A DNA stretch of 10,751 nucleotides from Eubacteriaceae bacterium. GTDB lineage: Bacteria > Bacillota > Clostridia > Eubacteriales > Alkalibacteraceae. Positions 1 through 5,836 of this stretch are shown here, piece after piece (within the stretch, counting starts at the first letter, position 1; every line of letters starts with the position of its first letter). The position numbers were made by a program, and so were the translations under genes. The notes under the pieces are model-generated. The model had not been told where the DNA came from. It made no database searches and was given only the letters and a program-made list of their open reading frames with translations. The stretch spans positions 1 through 10,751 of the forward strand of contig DMAW01000102.1 in NCBI GenBank assembly GCA_003446375.1, given 5' to 3'.

Positions 1-36
1 CCATTATACGGACTTTATCTTCTTTTTATCACACCC

Positions 37-65
37 ATTATATTTAATTTGATTATTTCTTACAA
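37..65 (-). promoter_or_regulatory. Probable sigma-A-type promoter firing out of the left edge
   Basis: On the minus strand there is a -35 box TTGTAA (60-65), a 17-base spacer, and a perfect -10 box TATAAT (37-42). Transcription would start near position 30 and leave the window to the left. The site lies just past the terminator of the dehydratase gene, so it probably drives a separate minus-strand gene outside the window. The -35 box matches consensus at four of six bases. No coding sequence for that gene is visible here. Confidence 0.55.
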
Positions 66-92
66 GATTTTTTTTAGCACGTTTTTAGCATT

Positions 93-120
93 AAAAATTC
101 CGGTACTAAATGTACCGGAA
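93..120 (-). terminator. Rho-independent terminator after the sugar dehydratase gene
   Basis: A perfect 9-base-pair stem (TTCCGGTAC at 98-106 and GTACCGGAA at 112-120) encloses a 5-base loop. On the minus strand it is followed by a run of five T (93-97). It begins 3 bases beyond the stop codon of the minus-strand gene that ends at 124, so it should close that transcript. The plus-strand side has no comparable T run. Confidence 0.85.
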
Positions 121-123
121 AGA

Positions 124-2013
124 TTAATTTTCTATTTCCATGTTTTTATTTTCCTGAGCATTTGATTTTATCTCATCTTCTTCGTATACTTTGTAGGTTT
201 TGACTATCCTTCCCATTATGTGTTTTAAATTTGCATTTGGAGTCCTTATTCCTTCATAAAGGGTATCGATATGCTTTAGCATTTTTTCATAATCAGTAAA
301 AATCGGCTTTCCTACAAATATCTTTTCATGAACAGTCTTGCTGATTCCTTCTTCATCCAGCAACAGCTCTTCGTATAGCTTTTCTCCCGGTCTTAACCCC
401 GTTATCTTAATGGGTATGTCCACATCCGGCTCGAATCCCGATAACCTTATCAAATCTCTTGCAAGATCGATGATCTTTACAGGCTCGCCCATGTCTAAAA
501 TAAAAATCTCCCCGCCTTTGGCCATGGCTCCTGCTTGAAGCACAAGCTGCGTCGCTTCGGGTATGCTCATAAAATACCTTATGATATCTTCATGGGTCAA
601 TGTCACCGGTCCTCCTTGAGATATCTGTCTTTTAAACAATGGAATCACGCTGCCATTGCTTCCCAGGACGTTTCCAAACCTTACTGCTGCAAATTCCGTC
701 TTGCTTTCCTTATCGATGGACTGGACTATCATCTCGCAGAGCCTTTTTGTTGCTCCCATTATATTGGTAGGATTGACTGCCTTATCTGTGGAAATGAGAA
801 CAAATTTTTGAACGCCGAATCTGTCAGCCATCTGTGCTACGTTTAAAGTTCCGAACACGTTGTTCTTGACAGCTTCTTTAGGGTTGCTTTCCATAAGTGG
901 CACGTGCTTGTGGGCAGCCGCATGGAATATTACATCCGGCCTATGAGTCCCTATGACTTCTTCCATTCTGTCTCTGTCCCTGACCGAAGCGATTATTACT
1001 TTTAAGTTTAAATCTTCGTATTTTCTATTTAATTCGTTTTGTAGATCGTAAACGCTGTTTTCGTATATCTCTACAAGTATAAGCTCCGAAGGTTGAAAAT
1101 GCAGTATCTGACGGCACAGCTCCGAGCCTATGGAACCGCCTGCACCTGTGACCATTACCTTTTTATATTTAATGAACTTGCGTATTTCGTTGGTGTCTAG
1201 CTTTATCTGCTCTCTGCCGAGAAGGTCTTCAATCTGCACATCCCTTACTTGGCTTATAGTCACCTTGCCGCCTATTATTTCATAAATTCCCGGCAGGATC
1301 TTAAGCTTGGCCTTTGTCCTTTTACATTTGGCTACGATATCCTGAATCTGAGACCTGCCCGCCGAAGGTATGGCGATGATTATTTCGTCGATACCGTATT
1401 TTTTGACTATCCTCGGCACTTCTTCAGTGTTTCCGGCGACCGGGGCTCCGCCGATTCTAAGCCCTAATTTGGTCGGATCATCGTCCACGAAGGCTGCTAT
1501 CTTGCTATTTAATGCGCTGTGGTTGTTGATCTCCTTTACGAGCATAGCGCCTGCATCGCCGGCTCCTATTATCAAAACACGTTTTTTGGCTCCCCAACTT
1601 TTGTACTTTTTCAGTTTTGCAGGAAGCGCCCTGTATCCAATCCTCACGCCTCCAATAAGAAATATGTCCAAAATCACAGCTATTACGTATACGCTCCTTG
1701 GAAATATCACATTATTTATATCGCCAATCAAATAGGCATAGGATACCACCATTAGGTTTGCAAAAAAAATGGTGAACATAATTTGAACCAGCTCTGAAAT
1801 GCTGGCATATTTCCAAAGGCTATGGTACATCTTGCCCACCACAAAAACCATCAGCTTTATCATTACGAATATTATTATATTGCTTCTTAGGCTTTCCATG
1901 TAAATGCCGGGTATCACGTTGTCAAATCTAAGGGCCAATGCGGCATAAAAGGAAATGCTTATCAAAAATGCATCCATCCACATTAATATAAGCATCTTCA
2001 GTTGTCTTGTCAT
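124..2013 (-). CDS. Membrane-bound nucleotide-sugar 4,6-dehydratase, CapD/WbpM/PglF family
   Basis: This is a 629-residue enzyme of the long membrane-anchored dehydratase family, which typically converts UDP-N-acetylglucosamine to a 4-keto-6-deoxy sugar for capsule, O-antigen or protein glycans. About four hydrophobic helices fill residues 7-125. A first Rossmann-like region carries GAGDAG (150-155). The catalytic short-chain dehydrogenase-like domain starts with GxxGxxG (290-296). It has STDK at 408-411 and MxxxK at 419-423, and RPGEKLYEEL at 541-550. Methionine replaces the usual catalytic tyrosine, as is known in this family, where the Thr-Asp-Lys segment serves catalysis. I chose the ATG at 2013 because it has GGAG ten bases upstream and sits downstream of a good promoter. 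The in-frame ATG at 2067 has no ribosome site and lies upstream of the predicted transcript start. The gene follows the cohesin gene by 89 bases and has its own terminator. The exact sugar substrate cannot be read from sequence. Confidence 0.93.
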   Translation of the reverse strand: MTRQLKMLILMWMDAFLISISFYAALALRFDNVIPGIYMESLRSNIIIFVMIKLMVFVVGKMYHSLWKYASISELVQIMFTIFFANLMVVSYAYLIGDINNVIFPRSVYVIAVILDIFLIGGVRIGYRALPAKLKKYKSWGAKKRVLIIGAGDAGAMLVKEINNHSALNSKIAAFVDDDPTKLGLRIGGAPVAGNTEEVPRIVKKYGIDEIIIAIPSAGRSQIQDIVAKCKRTKAKLKILPGIYEIIGGKVTISQVRDVQIEDLLGREQIKLDTNEIRKFIKYKKVMVTGAGGSIGSELCRQILHFQPSELILVEIYENSVYDLQNELNRKYEDLNLKVIIASVRDRDRMEEVIGTHRPDVIFHAAAHKHVPLMESNPKEAVKNNVFGTLNVAQMADRFGVQKFVLISTDKAVNPTNIMGATKRLCEMIVQSIDKESKTEFAAVRFGNVLGSNGSVIPLFKRQISQGGPVTLTHEDIIRYFMSIPEATQLVLQAGAMAKGGEIFILDMGEPVKIIDLARDLIRLSGFEPDVDIPIKITGLRPGEKLYEELLLDEEGISKTVHEKIFVGKPIFTDYEKMLKHIDTLYEGIRTPNANLKHIMGRIVKTYKVYEEDEIKSNAQENKNMEIEN

Positions 2014-2023
2014 ATGTGCATCA

Positions 2024-2027
2024 CTCC
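2024..2027 (-). promoter_or_regulatory. Ribosome binding site that decides the dehydratase start
   Basis: GGAG (within TTTGGAGTGA on the minus strand) sits 10 bases before the ATG at 2013. The upstream in-frame ATG at 2067 is preceded only by pyrimidine-rich sequence, so translation from 2013 is preferred. Confidence 0.65.
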
Positions 2028-2057
2028 AAAAGTATCGTATGAAAATATTCCCTTTTA

Positions 2058-2086
2058 ATAGTACCATCTAAAGAAAGATATGTAAA
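2058..2086 (-). promoter_or_regulatory. Sigma-A-type promoter for the dehydratase gene
   Basis: On the minus strand a -35 box TTTACA (2081-2086; five of six consensus bases) is separated by 17 bases from a -10 box TACTAT (2058-2063; four of six). The predicted start near 2051 leaves a leader of roughly 40 bases before the ATG at 2013. It lies in the 89-base gap after the cohesin gene, so the dehydratase can be transcribed independently. No terminator is seen between the two genes, so read-through is also possible. Confidence 0.6.
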
Positions 2087-2102
2087 TGATTTTACACGCG
2101 AA

Positions 2103-3191
2103 TTACTTTTTCCTTGCTTTAAATCCATAGGTCATTCCCAGGCTTAAGCATATAATAATCATGGCTGCAAATGAGTAAAAAACTTCTTTATCAGACATCA
2201 ATAAATCAATCATGCCGGACCGATCCTTTATAACGGCTCCACCTTTATTTGTAATCGCTCTTTGCATGGTGTTTTCTTTTATATCGTATAAATAATATCC
2301 TTCTTTTCCATCAGCTGCCACGGCTTTTAAAAGATAGAAATCTTTTTCACCATCCTTGCTCATCAAAACATCTACAGAAGCCCCAAGTCCCAAGTAGGAT
2401 GTCTTTTCATAACCTTCTGCCTCAATATCAATGGGAAGGATCAAATGGCTCTTATCTATCTTAATCAATGAGAAAGGATATAGCATGTCATTTTCTTCTT
2501 CGTAAAAATAAAGCAAAGACTGCATTTTATCGTTCATCACCGGCAGTAATGTAATCTTTCCGCTGCTGTCAGTCGCCGCTTTTACTTTGCTGCCTTTGTA
2601 ATAAAAATCTTTTTCCTCAAAGCCATCTTCAAGCGCCACTGCTGATAAATCCCTTAATATATAAAAATCCTTCTCACCTATAGTTATCTTTATGGGATCT
2701 TCATCCGGATCTATCTTGGGAGCTTCGATTTCTTCTTTTATTATCGGTTCATTTACTGAAATGTTAAGGCTTGCGGTGGGATCGCCAAGAAACATTCCCG
2801 TTTCGCTTCCTATTATCTCGCTTTCATTTACTTTAAAACCTCCTTTGCCTGAAGATTTTGCAATAAAGGAAAGTTCGTAAGAAACGGTTTTTCTTCTTCC
2901 TGCATTAAAGTCGGATATTTTTCCCTTGCCTTCGGATACCATTACGGAATTGCCGCCTCCGGAGGAGTATTCCATAAGAGCTTCATCATAAGAAAGATCT
3001 GCCGTTACCGTGCCTATGGATTCTCCAGAAGAAGAAACTTTAATGATCACGCTAAAAACATCCCCTTTTTCAATGGTCCGGGGACTGGTAGTCAAACTTA
3101 TACTGGATTCCTGTGCAAAGGCATAACCTGAGAATATAAAAAGAAACAAGAAAAATATAGTGGTGCTCTTTAAGATTTTTATAGGATTCAT
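2103..3191 (-). CDS. Secreted, membrane-anchored cohesin-domain protein (paralogue A)
   Basis: This 362-residue protein begins with a signal peptide (residues 1-26, hydrophobic core followed by AFA and QES). A cohesin-like beta domain follows at about 28-147, with the family pattern of an opening strand, ...EKGDVFSVIIKV..., and then ...IGTVTADLSYDEALMEY.... Next come a short acidic linker (150-166) and a domain of unknown function (about 168-315). A single transmembrane helix (about 338-357) and a basic tail KARKK end the chain. It should sit on the outer face of the membrane and present a cohesin that binds dockerin modules. It is clearly paralogous to the protein at 4660-5814: both have the same domain order and matching signatures such as GYYLYDIKENTMQR here and GFYTYDKEEGTMQR there. 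It has its own strong promoter, but the ribosome site (AAAGG, 11 bases before ATG) is weak. Dockerin binding is inferred from the fold and from the dockerin protein nearby. The cohesin call is good but the domain is divergent. Confidence 0.8.
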   Translation of the reverse strand: MNPIKILKSTTIFFLFLFIFSGYAFAQESSISLTTSPRTIEKGDVFSVIIKVSSSGESIGTVTADLSYDEALMEYSSGGGNSVMVSEGKGKISDFNAGRRKTVSYELSFIAKSSGKGGFKVNESEIIGSETGMFLGDPTASLNISVNEPIIKEEIEAPKIDPDEDPIKITIGEKDFYILRDLSAVALEDGFEEKDFYYKGSKVKAATDSSGKITLLPVMNDKMQSLLYFYEEENDMLYPFSLIKIDKSHLILPIDIEAEGYEKTSYLGLGASVDVLMSKDGEKDFYLLKAVAADGKEGYYLYDIKENTMQRAITNKGGAVIKDRSGMIDLLMSDKEVFYSFAAMIIICLSLGMTYGFKARKK

Positions 3192-3220
3192 CTAACTTAC
3201 TGCCTTTAAATTTTTATTTA

Positions 3221-3234
3221 ATCATTTAAATGAT
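3221..3234. repeat. 14-bp perfect palindrome over the cohesin A promoter
   Basis: ATCATTTAAATGAT is a perfect inverted repeat overlapping the -10 box of the minus-strand cohesin promoter. It could be an operator for a dimeric regulator. It is AT-rich, so chance cannot be excluded. Confidence 0.3.
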
Positions 3235-3258
3235 ATAAAACATACGGTGGAATGTCAA
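3230..3258 (-). promoter_or_regulatory. Strong sigma-A-type promoter for cohesin paralogue A
   Basis: The minus strand shows a perfect -35 box TTGACA (3253-3258), a 17-base spacer and a -10 box TATCAT (3230-3235; five of six). Transcription would begin near 3223, about 30 bases before the ATG at 3191. The -35 region abuts and partly overlaps that of the divergent channel promoter. Confidence 0.8.
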
Positions 3259-3276
3259 ACGATTAGCTGATATAAT
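3248..3276 (+). promoter_or_regulatory. Extended -10 promoter for the potassium channel gene
   Basis: A perfect TATAAT (3271-3276) is preceded by TG at 3268-3269, giving the extended -10 form TGnTATAAT. The -35 position 17 bases upstream (TGGAAT, 3248-3253) is a poor match, as is usual for extended -10 promoters. The start codon lies at 3299, so the leader is short (about 15-20 bases). Confidence 0.7.
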
Positions 3277-3298
3277 CTAAGAAAAGAGAGGCGATTTT

Positions 3299-4303
3299 AT
3301 GGAGAACAAACGAAAGTTCATATTTATTATTGCTACATTTACCATCATCATCGTTGTAGCGGTAATTGGTTATATGCAGCTTCTTGACGTGGGCTTTATC
3401 GATGCCCTTTACATGACAGCCATAACCATTTCTACCGTCGGATACGGAGAAGTAGGCGAGATGGTAGCTCCGGCCAAGATATTTACCATATTTATAATAT
3501 TTTCAGGGCTTGGAGTTGCAGGTTACGGCTTTACAAGCCTTGTGGCATTGTTTTTCGAAGGCGAACTCAAAGATGCTTGGAGGAGAAAAAAGATGGAAAA
3601 CAAGATTGCAGAACTTAACGATCATTATATTGTCTGTGGAGCCGGAGAGATAGGACATACAGTAATCAAGCAATTCATAGAGAACGGGCTTTCTTTTGTT
3701 GTCATAGAAAAAAACCACCGCAGGGCAAGCGAACTCAGACACGAAGGAGTTCTTACGATAATAGGCGATGCGACAAGCGAAGATGTCTTGGAAAGCGCGC
3801 ATATCACAAAGGCCAAGGGATTGATATCCACCTTGTCAAATGATGCAGACAACGTTTTTACCGTGCTGACTGCAAGGCAAATGAACAGCGAAGCATACAT
3901 CGTCTCAAAGGCTATTGCTAAAAATGCCCACAACAAGCTTAAAAAAGCCGGTGCCGACAATACCATATCCCCAAACGAAATTGGCGGAAGGCGCATGGCC
4001 GCTCTTATCATAAGGCCTTCGGTAATATCGTTTTTAGATGTGATAACTCAAGCAGGAGATGTTACATTGGATTTGGAGGAGGTCAAGATTTGCGCCAAAT
4101 CTGAATTTGTAGGCAAAACCTTGATGGAAGCAAAAATACCGGAACAGACCGGCCTGATAGTTCTTGCCATCAAAAGAAAGGGCGATACCCGCTTAAGGTT
4201 CAACCCAAGTTCCAACGAAATCTTAAAAGACGGCGATACCATGGTAGTGCTCGGTCGAGAAGACCAGGTAGATCGGCTGAGAGGAATGGCATGCGAAATA
4301 TGA
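3299..4303 (+). CDS. Two-helix RCK potassium channel (MthK-like, Kch/TrkA-N family)
   Basis: This 334-residue protein has the architecture of a ligand-gated K+ channel. Helix 1 covers residues 6-28. The pore loop carries the selectivity filter TVGYGE (46-51), and helix 2 spans about 59-86. A cytoplasmic RCK N-terminal Rossmann domain (about 108-235) has GAGEIG (114-119) and an acidic residue at the end of the second strand (E137), the usual nucleotide-binding signature. An RCK C-terminal domain follows (about 252-330). Length and order match MthK-type channels. Four subunits should form the pore, with the RCK ring sensing a nucleotide or ion; which ligand cannot be told. AGAGG lies 7 bases before the ATG. 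It is the only plus-strand gene here, divergent from cohesin A and convergent with the small gene that ends at 4310, with 6 bases between the stops. I see no functional link to the cell-wall genes. Confidence 0.95.
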   Translation: MENKRKFIFIIATFTIIIVVAVIGYMQLLDVGFIDALYMTAITISTVGYGEVGEMVAPAKIFTIFIIFSGLGVAGYGFTSLVALFFEGELKDAWRRKKMENKIAELNDHYIVCGAGEIGHTVIKQFIENGLSFVVIEKNHRRASELRHEGVLTIIGDATSEDVLESAHITKAKGLISTLSNDADNVFTVLTARQMNSEAYIVSKAIAKNAHNKLKKAGADNTISPNEIGGRRMAALIIRPSVISFLDVITQAGDVTLDLEEVKICAKSEFVGKTLMEAKIPEQTGLIVLAIKRKGDTRLRFNPSSNEILKDGDTMVVLGREDQVDRLRGMACEI

Positions 4304-4309
4304 TGCTTT

Positions 4310-4504
4310 TTACAGCACGTAATCTTCAAGGGGCAAGTACTGATCTTCTATATGAACAAAATAGCCCCCGTGCTCTCCCCAGAATATCTGAGATTCTTCA
4401 AACATTTGGGAAAGATGATATTTGTCTATTTCGTTTTCCAGGATTATCTTTCCGGTTTCGTCATCAAAGTAAATCTTTATGTCTTGTGCTCTTTTCATTT
4501 TCAC
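4310..4504 (-). CDS. Small acidic protein of unknown function, 64 residues
   Basis: I do not recognise this protein. Translation most likely starts at GTG (4504), six bases after a strong GGGAGGG ribosome site; the ATG at 4498 is an alternative. The product is rich in Asp, Glu and aromatic residues, has no signal peptide or membrane helix, and looks like a compact cytosolic domain: a basic start (MKRAQ), then IKIYFDDETGKIILE, then a tail with IFWGEHGGYFVH and LPLEDYVL. The strong ribosome site and the preceding 155-base intergenic region argue that it is a real gene and not a shadow. It is convergent with the potassium channel gene and lies between the two cohesin genes. Weak minus-strand promoter candidates exist at about 4570-4610 (for example TTGTAG, 17 bases, TATATA), but none is convincing. 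Confidence 0.6.
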   Translation of the reverse strand: MKMKRAQDIKIYFDDETGKIILENEIDKYHLSQMFEESQIFWGEHGGYFVHIEDQYLPLEDYVL

Positions 4505-4510
4505 TATTAT

Positions 4511-4517
4511 CCCTCCC
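4511..4517 (-). promoter_or_regulatory. Strong ribosome binding site of the small gene
   Basis: GGGAGGG on the minus strand lies 6 bases before GTG at 4504 and 12 bases before ATG at 4498. The spacing favours GTG. This site is the main evidence that the short reading frame is translated. Confidence 0.7.
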
Positions 4518-4625
4518 AAATTTTTATTTGCACTTATTTTATACCCCTATAGTTTTCGTTTTATTCTTTTTTTATTGATATATATTGTTGAAGTATAAAT
4601 TCTACAAACGTACGTTATAATGCAC

Positions 4626-4651
4626 AAAGCTCTCGCATATGCGAGAGCTTT
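4626..4651. terminator. 26-bp perfect palindrome, probable (bidirectional) terminator
   Basis: A perfect inverted repeat centred between 4638 and 4639 forms an 11-base-pair GC-containing stem (AAAGCTCTCGC and its complement) with an ATAT loop. It begins 8 bases past the stop codon of cohesin paralogue B (4660), so it probably ends that minus-strand operon. The T run is better on the plus strand (TTTTCTTT) than on the minus strand (TTTG). It may therefore also stop plus-strand transcripts reading through from the channel gene. Confidence 0.75.
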
Positions 4652-4659
4652 TCTTTATC

Positions 4660-5814
4660 TTACATTCTGCTGTTTTTGCCTAGCTTTACAAGCCCTGCCG
4701 TAAGGCCGGCAGCTACAAGGCCAAGTCCGCCGAAAATTGAAGCCAGCAACGGATCTCCAAAAATCTTTTCAAACACGCCCATTGGCTCAGGCTCGATTAA
4801 AACTTCTACCTCTACGACTCTATCAGTAAAGCGCTGCATGGTTCCTTCTTCTTTATCGTAAGTATAGAATCCTTTTTCTCCCTCTTCATTCATAGCATAT
4901 AAAAGCACGAAATCTTCGCTTTTGCCGGATTCTAACATCCAGGCCTCTACCTTATTTCCGTCGATTTCAAATTCTGCCTCCACGTAGCCTTGGGGAATTT
5001 CTTGGGCATCGTTTAGCCTCAAGATAGTGTAGCTTGATTTCGCATTTAAATTTACGCGAGGATAAAATTCCTGTTTTTCTTCGTCAAATATGTAGAACGC
5101 GCCTTTTTCTCCATTTTTATCTGTAAAGTATGCTAATACTATGTCTGTGTTTTCATCCTTTGAAGACGCTACCTCAATTTCATCTTCGCCGTAAACCCCT
5201 TTGCTCTTTTCAAACCCTTCCGGCAGCTTAACCTTTAAAAGCTCGGGCCAAAGGTACTTTGTCTCTTCGCCTATCTTTACTTCTACAGCTTTTTCCATAG
5301 GATCCGGTTCAGGTTCAGGCTCAGGCTCTGGCTCTGGTGCCGGTGCCGGTGTTTTATTTGTCGAGCTCGTATTTGACGAAGATCCGGAACTAGATGAAGA
5401 TGTTGTCGCAGGCTTAACGACTGAAACTTTAACAGTTTTCGAAGACAACGTCTCATCTGCCTCCATGGTACTTACTTTAATATTATTTATAACAACTGAA
5501 GAACTACCTTCTTTTAAAGCCTTAAATGTTAATTTAGCAGTATGGGAGTTAACAGGACTACCGTCAAAATATATTACATTTTGACCCCCAGTATATTGCA
5601 AAATTGATTTATCGTAGCTAAAATCTGCTTGAACACCTATAATTTGATTTCCACTGAAAGTAACGCTGATAGTCACGCTGTCTCCTGGATTATATGTGGA
5701 TTTCGATTTTACACTTACGCTTGATGCAAATACACTGCTTGACAATATTACCATTACTATCATGATTTTTATGACATTAATTAGATACTTTTTTATAGTG
5801 CTTCGTTTTTTCAT
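4660..5814 (-). CDS. Secreted, membrane-anchored cohesin-domain protein (paralogue B)
   Basis: This is a 384-residue surface protein with the same plan as the protein at 2103-3191. A signal peptide covers residues 1-30 (basic start MKKRSTIKK, cleavage after VFA). A cohesin domain spans about 31-135 (YNPGDSVTISVTF, then IGVQADFSYDKSILQY). A flexible Ser/Thr linker (136-155) runs into a Pro-Glu repeat (156-172). A domain of unknown function follows (about 176-335), then one transmembrane helix (about 356-377) and a short basic tail. The ATG at 5814 is chosen because GGAG lies 5 bases upstream; the frame is open to 5829 with no better site. It starts 22 bases after the stop of the dockerin-bearing SpoIID gene, with no terminator between, so the two are almost certainly cotranscribed. 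The obvious job is to hold that enzyme at the membrane surface by cohesin-dockerin binding. This pairing is inferred and not shown by sequence. Confidence 0.85.
   Translation of the reverse strand: MKKRSTIKKYLINVIKIMIVMVILSSSVFASSVSVKSKSTYNPGDSVTISVTFSGNQIIGVQADFSYDKSILQYTGGQNVIYFDGSPVNSHTAKLTFKALKEGSSSVVINNIKVSTMEADETLSSKTVKVSVVKPATTSSSSSGSSSNTSSTNKTPAPAPEPEPEPEPEPDPMEKAVEVKIGEETKYLWPELLKVKLPEGFEKSKGVYGEDEIEVASSKDENTDIVLAYFTDKNGEKGAFYIFDEEKQEFYPRVNLNAKSSYTILRLNDAQEIPQGYVEAEFEIDGNKVEAWMLESGKSEDFVLLYAMNEEGEKGFYTYDKEEGTMQRFTDRVVEVEVLIEPEPMGVFEKIFGDPLLASIFGGLGLVAAGLTAGLVKLGKNSRM
5306..5351. repeat. Hexanucleotide tandem repeat encoding a Pro-Glu/Pro-Ala linker
   Basis: About 7.7 copies of a 6-base unit (GGTTCA, GGCTCA, GGCTCT and GGTGCC variants on the plus strand) encode the (Pro-Glu)n/(Pro-Ala)n spacer in cohesin protein B. 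The repeat gives an extended linker between the cohesin and the rest of the protein. Such repeats can change length by slippage without shifting the frame. Confidence 0.85.
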
Positions 5815-5819
5815 ATTGA

Positions 5820-5823
5820 CTCC
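5820..5823 (-). promoter_or_regulatory. Ribosome binding site deciding the cohesin B start
   Basis: GGAG (in TTGGAGTC, minus strand) ends 5 bases before ATG at 5814. It falls in the 22-base gap after the upstream stop codon and supports this start over the in-frame codon at 5829. Confidence 0.7.
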
Positions 5824-5836
5824 AATCATCTGTAAT

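Noticed and set aside
3..31. Second TATAAT on the minus strand at the extreme left edge (3-8)
   Set aside because: The matching -35 position reads TGATAA, a poor match, and the site is too close to the edge to judge. The promoter at 37-65 is much better.
71..90. Two direct copies of TTTTTAGCA
   Set aside because: This is a short AT-rich repeat of 9 bases between a terminator and a promoter, with no further copies nearby; most likely chance.
2014..2067. Upstream ATG of the dehydratase at 2067
   Set aside because: It has no Shine-Dalgarno sequence and lies upstream of the predicted transcript start near 2051; the ATG at 2013 has GGAG.
4607..4616. Palindrome AACGTACGTT before the 26-bp hairpin
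   Set aside because: It is ten bases long, isolated and without a nearby promoter match that would make it a credible operator.
5201..5584. Plus-strand reading frame with a Ser-Gly/Ala-Gly repeat
   Set aside because: It is the antisense shadow of the Pro-Glu linker in cohesin protein B. There is no ribosome site, and the minus-strand gene has clear domains.
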